Source: Streptomyces sp. NBC_01142
GTDB lineage: Bacteria; Actinomycetota; Actinomycetes; Streptomycetales; Streptomycetaceae
Assembly (NCBI RefSeq): GCF_026341125.1
Contig: NZ_JAPEOR010000002.1
Coordinates: 3,279,001-3,343,000 of the forward strand
Direction: 5' to 3'
Length of the DNA stretch: 64,000 nt
The translations under genes were made by a program, and so were the position numbers. Under the pieces are notes generated by a model. The model was not told the DNA's origin. It ran no database searches and was given only the letters and a program-made list of their open reading frames with translations. This document shows, one piece after another, positions 46,272-54,995 of the stretch. Within the stretch, counting starts at the first letter, position 1. Each line of letters opens with the position of its first letter.

Positions 46272-47543
46272 TTGGGGGTGTGGTGTTGGTTCGGGCATGG
46301 TGGTGCGGTGGACTTGGGGGAAGTTGAGGGACTGCGGGGCGAGTTGGCTGCGTTCGTGGCTGAGGTGTTCGCTTCGGTGCCGCGCCGGGATCAGCGGGCG
46401 AAGGGCGACTGCTATCTGCGTGGGTTGATGCTGGACGGGCGGAGGAAGTCGATCCAGCCGATGGCTGAGCGGCTGCCGGATGGTGATATGCAAGCCTTGC
46501 AGCAGTTCGTGAACCAGTCGCCGTGGGACCACGCAGCGGTGCTGCGGGCGGTTGCCGTCAAGACGGTGCCGGTCGTCGATCCCATGGTGTGGGTGATCGA
46601 TGACGTGTCGTTCCCGAAGGACGGGAAGATGTCGGTGGCAGTGGCCCGGCAGTGGTGCGGGGCCCTGGGGAAGCAGTCGAACTGCCAGGTCGCGGTCAGC
46701 TTGCATGCCGCGTCGGACACTGCCTCCGTGCCGGTCTCGTGGCGGCTGTTCGTCCCGGCCGAGTGGGATCAGGATGCTGAGCGCCGGGCCAGGGCAGGGG
46801 TGCCCGAGGAGGTGGGGCACCGGGAGAAGTGGCGCCTGGCTCTGGATCTGATCGACGAGGCGATCGCCTGGGGCCTGGCGCCCAGGGTGATCGTTGCGGA
46901 TGCCGGATACGGCCAGAACACCGCGTTCCGTCAGGCACTGTGCGACCGCGGTCTGGACTTCATCGTCGCCGTGCGGGCCGACGAATCCGCCCACCGTCAC
47001 GATGCAGTGCCCACGGCGCCGGTCTGGAGCGGAAGGGGACGCAAACCGGCTGCCCGCTACCGCACCCCGGCGCTGCCGCTGAAGGCCCTGGCCCCTGCAG
47101 AGGGACGCAGGAGCTACCGCCAGGCGACCTGGCGCAAGGGCTCCAAAGGCCCGATGCGCTCGCGGTTCAAGGTCCACACGGTGCGTCCGGCCGGCGTCGC
47201 GACCCGCAGAGTTGCGATTGCCCAGGCGGGCGGCTCCACCGCCTGGGACGGCGTTCTGCCTACGACCACCCTGCTGAGCGAGTGGCCCACCGGAGAGAAG
47301 GTGCCGACCGAGTACTGGCTGACCAGCCTGCCCGCCGACACCCCGTTGCGAGACTTGGCCCGTCTGGCGAAGATGCGCTGGCGTATCGAGCACGACTACC
47401 GAGAGATGAAACACGGCCTGGGCCTGGACCACTTCGAAGGCCGCACCTGGCGCGGCTGGCACCACCACGCCACCCTCGTCACCGCCGCCCACGCCTTCCT
47501 CACCCTCCGCCGCCTCGACCCAAAAGCAACAGCGCCGGCCTGA
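46272..47543 (+). CDS. IS701-family DDE transposase (zero frame)
   Basis: The 423-residue zero frame contains the DDE residues in context: VIDDVSFPKDG, IVADAGYGQNT and the glutamate of RWRIEHDYREMKHGLGLDHFEG. The family's YREMK region is intact. The start may be TTG 46272 or GTG 46308; neither has a clear ribosome site. The frame ends at TGA 47541-47543, but the -1 frame continues to 47668 with LTFYQVLHTLQDLLLCW and a TGACPTCHRQL cysteine motif, as in related full-length transposases. A CCCAAAA heptamer (47520-47526) sits exactly where a -1 slip would join the two. Confidence 0.88.
   Translation: MGVWCWFGHGGAVDLGEVEGLRGELAAFVAEVFASVPRRDQRAKGDCYLRGLMLDGRRKSIQPMAERLPDGDMQALQQFVNQSPWDHAAVLRAVAVKTVPVVDPMVWVIDDVSFPKDGKMSVAVARQWCGALGKQSNCQVAVSLHAASDTASVPVSWRLFVPAEWDQDAERRARAGVPEEVGHREKWRLALDLIDEAIAWGLAPRVIVADAGYGQNTAFRQALCDRGLDFIVAVRADESAHRHDAVPTAPVWSGRGRKPAARYRTPALPLKALAPAEGRRSYRQATWRKGSKGPMRSRFKVHTVRPAGVATRRVAIAQAGGSTAWDGVLPTTTLLSEWPTGEKVPTEYWLTSLPADTPLRDLARLAKMRWRIEHDYREMKHGLGLDHFEGRTWRGWHHHATLVTAAHAFLTLRRLDPKATAPA
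47520..47526 (+). promoter_or_regulatory. Candidate -1 frameshift site CCCAAAA in IS701 transposase
   Basis: In the zero frame the heptamer reads C CCA AAA, the X XXY YYZ form of -1 slippery sites. A slip fuses the transposase to a 47-codon tail ending in the right inverted repeat. The zero-frame stop is 15 bases downstream. No clear stimulatory pseudoknot was identified by eye. Confidence 0.5.
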
Positions 47544-47681
47544 CCTTCTACCAAGTCCTCCACACCTTGCAGGACCTGCTGTTGTGCTGGACCGGCGCGT
47601 GCCCCACCTGCCACCGCCAGTTACCAACACCCACGAGGAAACAACACCCCCCACCCGACTCAACCTAACGAAGTACTACTA

Positions 47682-48852
47682 GTGTCTCGTGATTCTGTTC
47701 ATGTCAGTTCGAGTTGTTATTGACGAGTTTCTTCACGTTGGTCGCGACGAGTCGGACCTTCGCGAGGACCTCGCCGGAGGTCGCGGTCCAGGTGAACGGT
47801 TTCGCTGTCGTGTTCCAGGAGTTGATGTAGTCGCGGATCTGTTTGATCAGGACGTTGACGCTGGAGAACGTGCCGCGGCGGATGGATTGCCGGGTGAGGA
47901 TTCCGAACCAGATCTCGATCTGGTTCAGCCACGAAGAACCGACGGGAGTGAAATGGAAGTGGACTTGCCGGTTCTTGACCAGCCACTCCTTGACCTCGGG
48001 TGTGGTGTGCGTCGAGAGGTTGTCCAGGACGACATGGATGTCCTTCCCGGCGTACGGTTTCACCGCCTTCTTCAAGAAGGCCAGGAAATCCTTGCCGTTC
48101 CGGGTCGGCCTGCACTCGCCGAGCACTTCACCGGTGGTCACGTTCAGGGCGGCGAACAGGTTCGTGGTGCCGTGCCGGACGTAGTCGGCGGTGCGCTGCT
48201 CGCTCGCCGCGAAGGCGACCGGCAGCACCGGCTGGGTCCGGTCCAGAGCCTGGATCTGCGTCTTCTCGTCGATCGAGAGGACCACCGCGCCACCCGGCGG
48301 AGCCAGATACAGGCCGATCACATCGGCCACTTTCTCCGCGAACGCGGGGTCTTTGGAAATCTTGAAGGTACCCAACCGGTGCGGCTTCAGGCTCTCCTCC
48401 CGCCAGACGCGCGCAATGTAGTGCCAGGACACGGTGATGTTCTCGGCCCGCTCCAGATACTTCGCCAACTCCCGCGTGGACCAGTGCGAAAGCCCCGTAC
48501 GGTCCGGCGGCGTCATGCGCGTCAGCGCAATCACCCGGGCCCGCACCCGCGCCGGCACCTGCTCCCGCGCGCCACCAGGACGCTCACCTTCCAGCCCGGC
48601 CAGGCCCTGCTCGGCATAGCGGATCTTCCAGCGGTCCACGGTCGGCAGCGACACCCCGAGCAGCTCGGCAATGTCCTTGCGCCGACGCCCCTCACTCGAC
48701 CACAGCACGATCCGGCCCCGCGTTGCCATGTCCGCAGGAACATCCCGACTGTTCACCAACTCCCGCAACTCGGCGGCCTGTTCCACGGAGAGCTCCACAC
48801 CAGAAGACCCTGCCATACAAGATCAAGTAACGCTGACGGAATCACGAGACAC
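47682..48852 (-). mobile_element. IS630-family insertion sequence nested in the IS701 target duplication
   Basis: Perfect 14-bp inverted repeats, GTGTCTCGTGATTC at 47682-47695 and its complement at 48839-48852, are flanked by TA at 47680-47681 and 48853-48854. The TA duplication is the hallmark of IS630/Tc1-type insertion. The element is 1171 bp with a single intact transposase gene. It landed in the TA of the CTAG right of the IS701 element, so it is the younger insertion. Confidence 0.92.
47704..48816 (-). CDS. IS630-family transposase
   Basis: This 370-residue transposase has an N-terminal helix-turn-helix (RRKDIAELLGVSLPTVDRW) and the DDE domain: SIDEKTQIQAL (first Asp), VVLDNLSTHTT (second Asp) and HFTPVGSSWLNQIEIWF (Glu). 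All catalytic residues are present and the frame is intact, so the element may be active. The ATG is at 48814-48816. The gene fills almost the whole element. Confidence 0.95.
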   Translation of the reverse strand: MAGSSGVELSVEQAAELRELVNSRDVPADMATRGRIVLWSSEGRRRKDIAELLGVSLPTVDRWKIRYAEQGLAGLEGERPGGAREQVPARVRARVIALTRMTPPDRTGLSHWSTRELAKYLERAENITVSWHYIARVWREESLKPHRLGTFKISKDPAFAEKVADVIGLYLAPPGGAVVLSIDEKTQIQALDRTQPVLPVAFAASEQRTADYVRHGTTNLFAALNVTTGEVLGECRPTRNGKDFLAFLKKAVKPYAGKDIHVVLDNLSTHTTPEVKEWLVKNRQVHFHFTPVGSSWLNQIEIWFGILTRQSIRRGTFSSVNVLIKQIRDYINSWNTTAKPFTWTATSGEVLAKVRLVATNVKKLVNNNSN

Positions 48853-48854
48853 TA

Positions 48855-49190
48855 GCGGCTCTACCTGGACTTCAGAGCTACGTCTCACGTTTGCCGCTGG
48901 GCGAGTTCGAGCAGTCGGACTGGATCACGCTCCACACGGATCTCGTGTCGGTCCTGGGCGATGTGCTGGTGCGTCGACGAGGGGGCTGCTGGAAACTGAT
49001 CGACGACGAAAAGTCGCCGGTCGGCTATCGATATGTCATTGAAGCCGCCGGGCTTGATGGGAACCTGTATCAGGTCGAGCCTTATGGCGTTGTCATGGAG
49101 GAGTTCGAGCACCTTCCCATCGAAATCACTCGCATGATCGCAAATGCCGAGGCGTTCTTGCGTGTGACAGTGATTCCGAGTGAAGGCTGA
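48855..49190 (+). pseudogene. 3' fragment of the host gene interrupted by IS elements
   Basis: The frame continues directly from the 5' fragment if both IS elements and one CTAG copy are removed (…EVDP-L-AALPG… at the junction). It includes WITLHTDLVSVLGDVLVRR, GCWKLIDDEKS, YRYVIEAAG and IEITRMIANAEAFLRVT, ending at TGA 49188-49190. No family is recognised. The composition and size resemble small proteins found near bacterial toxin genes, but no toxin gene is seen here. Confidence 0.8.
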
Positions 49191-49363
49191 CTGAGGACTG
49201 TCCCGTAACTACTGGTCACGGGTGAGATGATCTTGCCCTTGACATCGAACTCACGATCCGAACTGCGCCAGCAGGTGAAGGCGTGCCCGTGGGGAGGCCC
49301 GTTCGGCTGTGGGGAGGCGCCCCTCCCCACAGCCGAACGGAAGCTGCGAGCTGTCGCGTCGTT
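49191..49363. other. Intergenic region with a very strong terminator
   Basis: The left half begins with ACTGTCCCGTAAC, a motif reminiscent of some IS ends, but no partner repeat was found. The right half is the 49299-49340 hairpin. Confidence 0.4.
49299..49340. terminator. Perfect 19-bp-stem terminator
   Basis: CCGTTCGGCTGTGGGGAGG pairs perfectly with 49322-49340, with loop CGCC. It sits 24 bases beyond the stop codon of the secreted protein gene at 49364-49663 (minus strand) and probably stops transcription from both sides. Confidence 0.85.
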
Positions 49364-49663
49364 TCACTTGCGCGGTGGTGTGATCGGCGGCTTCTTCACC
49401 GAAACCTTTCTGGCGGCCGGACCGACGTCATGCCATCGCCCATCCGACCTGCACTCGTACTTGCGGCCATCGCTATTGACGACGCCGCCCTCGCTGTAGT
49501 TCTTATTTCCCCACGTGCAGGTCGCCGCGCCCGGCCCACCACCGGGCTGCGGAGGCAGGGCTTGAGCGGCTGTGGCCGGCCCGGCAAGCACACCGGCAGC
49601 GGTGGCGAGGCCGAGGACCGCCAGAAGCGTCCGCCGACGGGCGGAGGTCTTGGTCGTGGTCAT
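49364..49663 (-). CDS. Small secreted protein (DUF1496-like pattern)
   Basis: This 99-residue protein has a classical signal peptide (basic KTSARRR, hydrophobic LLAVLGLATAAGVLA, cleavage near AQA). A mature part of about 65 residues follows with two cysteines in TCTWGNKNYSEGGVV and YECRSDGRW. The Cys..YSEG..Cys..GxW pattern resembles DUF1496 proteins, whose role is unknown. The ATG at 49661-49663 follows a GGGA sequence. It stands alone with a strong terminator. Confidence 0.75.
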   Translation of the reverse strand: MTTTKTSARRRTLLAVLGLATAAGVLAGPATAAQALPPQPGGGPGAATCTWGNKNYSEGGVVNSDGRKYECRSDGRWHDVGPAARKVSVKKPPITPPRK

Positions 49664-49920
49664 GGGGGAGGTCCCTTCTGATCGGGGTGGAAAGCATTGG
49701 CTCAAGGTTCTCCACGTGATCAGCCGCGGGCCAGCCCCGGGAATTCGGGGCTTGACGTCAAGCGCCAGCTGTGGAATGGGACGGGCTTCGGCGCATGGCG
49801 TACCAGCTCGGCAAGCTGCGACAGCAGTCGGGCAGCCGCGGAAGTCAGCCGGCCCGGGCCGCTGCTTCCTGCTGCCGAGCTGTGCAGTGGCAGCAGTAGG
49901 ACTGCAGCATGGCCTGGCTG

Positions 49921-50532
49921 TTACTTCACGGCCCACTTCAGCGGGGGCTGGTAGTAGCCCCTGGAGTAGGTGACGTTCGTGACCGTCTTGCCCTCGGGCA
50001 CCAGGAACGGCGCACACCTCGTGTGGTCTTCGCCCTTCTGCCACGGGGCGTCGGGATCGTCGTCCTCGCAGTCGGCGGGCTTGCTGCTCAGGTCGAGGCC
50101 GAGGATGAGCAGTTGCTGGACCGGCAGGTCGCCCTCGATGAGGACGCCGACATCCGACATCACCATCGGACCTGTCATCGGAGCGTCCCCTCCGACGAGC
50201 TTGGCGTTGACGTACACCCAGGCCGGGGCCCAGCCCTTGTACTTCGGATCATCCAGTTCGTCCAGGTCGGCTGCCTTGCCCACGACCACCCGCTGCGGGG
50301 TGATGGTGAACTTGCCCGTCTTCCCCTTGCTGTCGAGTTCCACCGTCTCCCGGCTCGGCTGCCCGACGCGCAGCGGCTTCTCGGGGGCCGACGAGGCCTT
50401 CGACGGCTTTTCGGCGCTGTCGCCGTTCGGGCCGGTGGAGGTTCCGCAGGCGGCCAGGAGCAGGAGGGCGAGTGCTGTTCCGGCGGTGCGTGCGGAACGT
50501 CGCGTTGTCTCGGCCCGTATGTGCGTCAGCAC
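49921..50532 (-). CDS. Secreted lipoprotein, function unknown
   Basis: This 203-residue lipoprotein has a signal with lipobox LLAAC (Cys at about residue 29), a Ser/Lys/Pro linker and a globular domain. The domain includes VGQPSRETVEL, FTITPQRVVVG, WAPAWVYVNAKLVGG and two cysteines (ADCEDDD and HTRCAPFLV), with a terminal YYQPPLKW. The fold resembles DUF4352-like extracellular beta-sandwich lipoproteins, but only by general pattern. The GTG at 50530-50532 has a GAGGGA site 6 bases upstream and is preferred over the ATG at 50550. Confidence 0.75.
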   Translation of the reverse strand: MLTHIRAETTRRSARTAGTALALLLLAACGTSTGPNGDSAEKPSKASSAPEKPLRVGQPSRETVELDSKGKTGKFTITPQRVVVGKAADLDELDDPKYKGWAPAWVYVNAKLVGGDAPMTGPMVMSDVGVLIEGDLPVQQLLILGLDLSSKPADCEDDDPDAPWQKGEDHTRCAPFLVPEGKTVTNVTYSRGYYQPPLKWAVK

Positions 50533-50945
50533 GTGATTTCCCTCGTTCATCCGTGTGTCGTGGGCTTGGCGCTGCGAAGGAGCCGACGGAGCCTGCACGA
50601 CACTGTCACGCCCGAAGTGTATTGATCGCGAGCGTTGTTCACGGTCGCGTGCCTTGATCACGGCGAAGGCAACGCTTTGGTGGAGGTGTTCCGGGCTCCA
50701 TGCCACGCACCCACCCTGTTCGTGTCCCACGGGAACCGCCGCCGCCTGTCGTTGACAGGCGGCCGTTGCTTCGACGTCGGGGTCAGCGGCTGCCGTCGGC
50801 TGCGCCGTGCCCGGACGCATGCGGGTCGGCTTCGCGCCGCCCGCCCCGGCCACCGGGTCCAAACGCACAGTGCCGTGCCGGGAGCCGGGTCGAGGTGAAG
50901 ACCTTCCCGCGACCGGGCCCCCGGGACTACGCGGCCCGCGCCGGA
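50533..50945. other. Intergenic region, 413 bp, no gene seen
   Basis: Frames here have atypical codon bias and no domains. The region should carry the promoter of the 49921-50532 lipoprotein and the 3' end signals of the next lipoprotein gene. Confidence 0.5.
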
Positions 50946-52367
50946 CTACCCGGCCTGCGACGGGAACACAAAGAAGCCCTTGTCCGTGCTGAAGTAGCCG
51001 TAACCGGAGGGCCGGGAGAACAGCGGGACGTTCTCCTCGGGAAGGCTCTTGGAGAGCACCTTCTTCGTGCGGGAGTCGACAGCCAGCACGGCCTCCCCGC
51101 CCCCGTCCGCGGTGCCGTACAGCACGCCGTTCGGCGAGAAGCGCAGCGGTGTCATCAGGTTCTCGCCGTCCTGCTGCGCCCACACCTCCTTGCCGTCGGC
51201 GAGCTGCCATACGGCGGTGCCGCTCTCCGTCGCGGCCGCGGCCAGCAGGCGGTCGGGGGAGATGACGGAGGAACCCTCGGTGTTGATCGTGTCGTTGGGG
51301 CTGTCGGCGTAGGCGTACTTGGTGGAGCCGCCGATCTGCTTGCCGCTCGTCAGGTCGTACGTCGCCGTGATCCAGGTGTCCGTGGAGAAGGCGCCGGCAC
51401 CCCACGCGGTGAGGATCCGGCCGTCGCGTACGTCGAGTACGCGGACGGAACCGCTGGTCCGCTCCTTGTCGTCGTTCAGCTCCACGCCCTGGGGCGGGGT
51501 GACGTCCGCGGTGCTCCACACCTTCTGGCCGGTGGCGAGGTCGGACATGACGAGCTGCTCCGGCGCGTCCTCGTACGTGGACGCGTTCTCCACGTGGAAG
51601 GCGTACTTGCCGGTGATCAGCGGGGCGTGCGCCTGCCCGCCGTCGATGTCCTTGTTGCGCGGATCGAAGGAGCAGCTTGCCTGGAGCCCGGTGCAGGTGA
51701 CCTTGCGGGGCTTGCCGCCTTCGATGGGGGTGAGCTGCAGGCTCGCCTGGTCGGCCTGCTCGATGATGTGCCCCTCGTGGACGTGGAAGTCGCCGCCCTC
51801 GTGCTCGGCCTTCCCCAGCTGCGCGCCGTCGCTTCCGTAGACGGTGACCGTGGTGATGGTCTTCTCCGCGCTCAGCCCGTCGGACTCCGACGTACTGCTG
51901 GTGCGCACCTCCAGCGCCGGAACACCGTCGCGCCAGGTTGCGGCGGCGACTCGGGTGGCCGTCACCTTCAGGTTCTTGCGTACGGCACCGGTCTTCACGT
52001 CCCGGAACTCCAGGGTGAGGGACTCGGGTTCGTCGCTGCTGTGAAGGGTGCCCGTCGTGCCGTCGACGGGCTCGTTCTCGTACAGCCCGCCGGTTGAGTA
52101 TCCGCCGTCGGCGTCCTTGATGAAGAGGAGGGTGTCACCGAGGTCGATGGCGTCGGCGGGCGGCAGGCTCCAGGCCTGCTTGGCGGCGAGGCCGGGTATC
52201 GTGGGGCCGTCGTAGACCGGACCCTTGGCCTTCGCGTCGTTCGCCGGGGCTCCAGAACTGCCGTTCTTGCCCTGCGCGTTGGATTCCGAGTCGTCGGAGG
52301 AGCCGCAGCCTGCGACAAGTCCGAGCGACAGAACGAGGCCTGCGGCCATCACTGTGTACTTGTTCAT
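50946..52367 (-). CDS. PQQ/beta-propeller-like lipoprotein
   Basis: This 473-residue lipoprotein has lipobox LVAGC (Cys21) and a Ser/Gly linker. A domain of about 400 residues follows that repeats short beta-blade motifs such as VWSTADVT, LTAWGAGAFS, TAVWQLADGKEVW and VLAVDSRTKKVLS, typical of PQQ-like beta-propellers. Such surface propellers usually bind partner proteins. The ATG at 52365-52367 has a GGGG site. It precedes the other lipoprotein gene on the same strand with a 413-base gap. Confidence 0.82.
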   Translation of the reverse strand: MNKYTVMAAGLVLSLGLVAGCGSSDDSESNAQGKNGSSGAPANDAKAKGPVYDGPTIPGLAAKQAWSLPPADAIDLGDTLLFIKDADGGYSTGGLYENEPVDGTTGTLHSSDEPESLTLEFRDVKTGAVRKNLKVTATRVAAATWRDGVPALEVRTSSTSESDGLSAEKTITTVTVYGSDGAQLGKAEHEGGDFHVHEGHIIEQADQASLQLTPIEGGKPRKVTCTGLQASCSFDPRNKDIDGGQAHAPLITGKYAFHVENASTYEDAPEQLVMSDLATGQKVWSTADVTPPQGVELNDDKERTSGSVRVLDVRDGRILTAWGAGAFSTDTWITATYDLTSGKQIGGSTKYAYADSPNDTINTEGSSVISPDRLLAAAATESGTAVWQLADGKEVWAQQDGENLMTPLRFSPNGVLYGTADGGGEAVLAVDSRTKKVLSKSLPEENVPLFSRPSGYGYFSTDKGFFVFPSQAG

Positions 52368-52631
52368 GTCCCCGTTGTTCCGTCCTGGCGGGCATTGGTG
52401 CGCATGTGTTCCGCACGATGATCTGGCATGCTCACGGCAGCATAAATGCACGGTTGAATCCGTGATCAAGAGGCATCCCGGAACCGCGCATCCCGAACCG
52501 CGCACGACACCATGACCGCCATGAGGCCGCCCGCAGCTCCGGGGGGCCGATCACGCCATGGCCAGGTCACGGGACCGGTACCCGAGTGCGTACGCTCGAA
52601 AGACACCCGTCCGAACACTGGAGGTGTCCCC

Positions 52632-53012
52632 ATGGGCGGTCACCGCTTTCACCTGGACCGGGAGGGGCATTCGATCACCGTGCAACTGAGGCCGGCATCG
52701 GGCGAGACCGAGCTCCTGGTCGACGGCAAGGTGGTCGGGTACCGCCGGGGGCACGGCAAAGAAAACGTACGGCTGGACGCAGAACTGCCCGGTGAGCCGC
52801 CACAGCCATTCACGATCAGCGTCGACTGGCCTCAAGGCGCTGGAGACGTGCCCGTCTGCGTGATGGAGTCACAGGGGACGAGCCGTCCGATGCCCGACGT
52901 GCCGCTGAGCCACGGAGAAGCGGCGGACCCGACGGGCCGGCCCGCACGCCCGATGCGGCGGATGCGGCGGATGGTACGCCGACGCCTCAGGCACAGCTTT
53001 CGGCGCCGGTAG
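52632..53012 (+). CDS. Small hypothetical protein with basic tail
   Basis: This 126-residue protein starts at ATG 52632 after GGAGG with 8-base spacing. The first 75 residues form alternating strands (FHLDREGHSITVQL, TELLVDGKVVGYRR, PFTISVDWP) that suggest a beta-sandwich. The tail is strongly basic (PMRRMRRMVRRRLRHSFRRR in parts). No signal peptide. Not recognised. Confidence 0.7.
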   Translation: MGGHRFHLDREGHSITVQLRPASGETELLVDGKVVGYRRGHGKENVRLDAELPGEPPQPFTISVDWPQGAGDVPVCVMESQGTSRPMPDVPLSHGEAADPTGRPARPMRRMRRMVRRRLRHSFRRR

Positions 53013-53064
53013 CGTCCCTTGGCCGGGAGACGGCCGCCCACGGTCAGGGGCGTGTGGCATCGGC

Positions 53065-53610
53065 TCAGTAGACGCCGAGGAAGATGCCGCCCGGTGTGTT
53101 GAGGTCGTCGTTGTAGAGGTGGAATGCGCGCAGCGACCTGGCGACCTCCCGCTGGGAGATGAACGCGTCTCCGTCCAGGTCCAGTCGCCGGAAGACGAGC
53201 GCGGCGTCAGCGCCGGAGATATCGCAGAAGGCCAGGTACCTGGCGAACTCGTCCCTGCTGATCCGCTTGTCGCCGTCGGCGTCCAGGACATTGAAGATGG
53301 CCTGCGCCAGGTCCTCGAGCAGGTGGGACGCGTTCGTGCCGTAGCCCGCGGCGCGGTGCGCCGCCACGAACTCGTCCTGGGACAGACGGTCCTGCCCGGG
53401 GGTCGTCTGCGCCAGAAGCCCCAGCCATTGCGACCAGTACGCCTTCTCCAGAGGTTTGATCCTGGAGTCGCTCTTCGTCAACGCATAGCCGGTCGCGTAC
53501 TTGTCCACGATGCGCTGGTGGTCGTCCCAGGTGACAAATCCGTCTTCGTCGGTGTCCAGGACCGCGAAGAGCTGCCGGAGTCGGCGGGTGATCGGATCGA
53601 ACGTCGCCAT
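53065..53610 (-). CDS. EF-hand calcium-binding protein (calerythrin-like)
   Basis: This 181-residue cytosolic protein has at least three canonical EF-hand loops: DTDEDGFVTWDD (about 19-30), DADGDKRISRDE (about 112-123) and DLDGDAFISQRE (about 146-157). A degenerate one sits between them. The spacing matches calerythrin and actinomycete CabC-like proteins that buffer Ca2+ during aerial growth. All Ca2+ ligand positions 1, 3, 5 and 12 are acidic or Asn-like in the three loops. The ATG at 53608-53610 is used. Confidence 0.92.
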   Translation of the reverse strand: MATFDPITRRLRQLFAVLDTDEDGFVTWDDHQRIVDKYATGYALTKSDSRIKPLEKAYWSQWLGLLAQTTPGQDRLSQDEFVAAHRAAGYGTNASHLLEDLAQAIFNVLDADGDKRISRDEFARYLAFCDISGADAALVFRRLDLDGDAFISQREVARSLRAFHLYNDDLNTPGGIFLGVY

Positions 53611-54399
53611 GCGTTCCGTGTCCTTCCGGTGGAGGTGGTTGCGGATGGTGCCTGCACACGGCTGTGTGCCGGCATCGCGGCCAGTGTCGTTCGTTCCCGA
53701 GCGGTGTGGCGGCTCCACGGCCACGGCGTACTCCGACGTGTCAGACGCCCAAATGCTGCCGGAGGTTCACCGTACGCCGGACGATCACACGGCAGACCTG
53801 GACTGCTGGCGGCAGGCATCGTGAAGTGGTTCCGCGTTGACGCCGCTGAACTGCGAAAACGTGTCCCGGGACGGTGGCTGGGTGAGTGTGACGGCGCCGC
53901 TGATGACCGTGATCGGCCGCTCGGAAGGCACGGGCAGGACCCGGACAGGGCACGACCGACAGCGGCGGGCCGCAGTCCGTCGACCGTTACGGGCAGTGAA
54001 GGCGATCAGCCGCGGGCGGGCGGGTGGATTCGGGCTCTCGTGCCCGTGGTGGATTCGGGCTCTCGTGCCCGTACATGCCAACCCGCTCCTCCAGGGTGAG
54101 GCCTGATTGCACGGGTCTCCGCCGCATGTCGTGAAGAGCAGATAACTTCTCGCCCCGACTCGGAGGAATCTATCGTGGCTGCGGTAGACATTGCGTGCTC
54201 GCATGGCTAGAGTTCCTGACGTAGCCAACGGAGTCAGCACGGCGCGGCAGAGACGAACTGGCGCGAGCAGTACACGGCACGGCAGTGGAGTTGCGGGGCC
54301 AGGAAGTGCAGGGAGGTCCCGCGGCTGGTTGCCGGGTCGGGCGGCCCCAGGGGTCGCCGAGCGGCACCGTGTTCAGAGCAGTACCGGCCCGAAAGAAGA
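53611..54399. other. Long spacer with a 25-base tandem repeat
   Basis: No gene with supporting evidence is seen on either strand. It contains a perfect 25-base tandem repeat (54023-54072) and an AT-rich patch near 54125-54190. The right end merges into the conserved MerR leader. Confidence 0.5.
54023..54072. repeat. Perfect 25-base tandem duplication
   Basis: Two identical contiguous units beginning GGTGGATTCGGGCTCTCG. They lie in noncoding DNA between the EF-hand gene and the MerR leader. Confidence 0.85.
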
Positions 54400-54647
54400 T
54401 GAGTAAGAGAGGAGAAGACGCCATCAGGATCGCCCGAGCGGGGTTCCAGTTCGCTCGGGTACCGCAGGCCCCGGAATGGAAGGTGGTCCCCGGTCACGCA
54501 TCCGCGATCCCCGTCTCTCCGACCTCCCAGGCGGACATGCGGAAACCGAAGGTCGGCGCCCCGCGCCGATAGATGGTGTTGAAACCCCTCGGGGCCCCGG
54601 TGCCGTACGGCACCGGGGCCCCTCGACGCGTTCCAGAAGAGGTGCAA
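54385..54647 (+). promoter_or_regulatory. Conserved leader of MerR gene A
   Basis: This roughly 260-base region matches the region upstream of MerR gene B (minus strand, about 58861-59170). Shared blocks include GCAGTACCGG, CATCAGGATCGCCCG, GGGTACCGCAGG, GGTGGTC-CCGGTCACG and ATCCGCGATCCCCG, in the same order. It ends with the 32-bp palindrome at 54591-54622. It is probably a transcribed leader or a dense operator region. Confidence 0.75.
54591..54622 (+). promoter_or_regulatory. 32-bp perfect palindrome before MerR gene A
   Basis: The palindrome has core GGTGCCGTACGGCACC extended on both sides by GGGGCCCC. It lies 25 bases upstream of the ATG. Gene B has the same core at 58916-58947 with a compensating change in both arms. 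Confidence 0.8.
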
Positions 54648-54995
54648 ATGCCCCCAGAAATCCCATCGAGCACCAGCGATCGATTCGACGATGACGACTA
54701 CCCCGCCTACACCATGGGCCGCGCCGCCGAGATGATCGGCGCCACACCCGGCTTCCTCCGGGCCATCGGCGAAGCCCGTCTGATCACCCCTCTGCGCTCC
54801 GAAGGCGGTCACCGCCGCTACTCGCGCTACCAGCTGCGGATCGCAGCCCGCGCCCGTGAACTCGTCGACGCCGGCACGCCGATCGACGCCGCCTGCCGCA
54901 TCGTCATCCTGGAAGACCAGCTCGAAGAAGCCCTGCGCCTCAACGAGGAACTGCGCAAGCCCACAGCAGGCGCGGGCGGCACCACCGGATCCTGA
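54648..54995 (+). CDS. MerR-family helix-turn-helix regulator A (cold-shock locus)
   Basis: This 115-residue protein has an acidic start (DRFDDDDYPAY) and a MerR-type winged helix-turn-helix (TMGRAAEMIGATPGFLRAIGEARLI, then EGGHRRYSRYQLRIAARARELV). A helix with EDQLEEALRLNEEL probably makes a dimer. It lacks an effector domain. MerR gene B (58510-58860) is about 80% identical over the core. The ATG has an AGAAGAGG site identical in kind to gene B. It precedes the CspA-type gene by 449 bases and probably regulates this module or itself. Confidence 0.9.
   Translation: MPPEIPSSTSDRFDDDDYPAYTMGRAAEMIGATPGFLRAIGEARLITPLRSEGGHRRYSRYQLRIAARARELVDAGTPIDAACRIVILEDQLEEALRLNEELRKPTAGAGGTTGS

Larger units (their letters stand above)
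46252..47678 (+). mobile_element. IS701-family insertion sequence
   Basis: Bounded by perfect 14-bp inverted repeats, TAGTACTTCGTTAG at 46252-46265 and its complement at 47665-47678. Both ends are flanked by CTAG (46248-46251 and 47679-47682), which fits the 4-base YTAR target duplication known for IS701 elements. It is 1427 bp long and carries one transposase gene in two frames. The right-hand CTAG is itself split by the IS630-type element. Confidence 0.9.

Noticed and set aside
49191..49260. End of another insertion sequence (ACTGTCCCGTAAC motif)
   Set aside because: Only one end-like motif was seen, with no matching inverted repeat and no transposase fragment.
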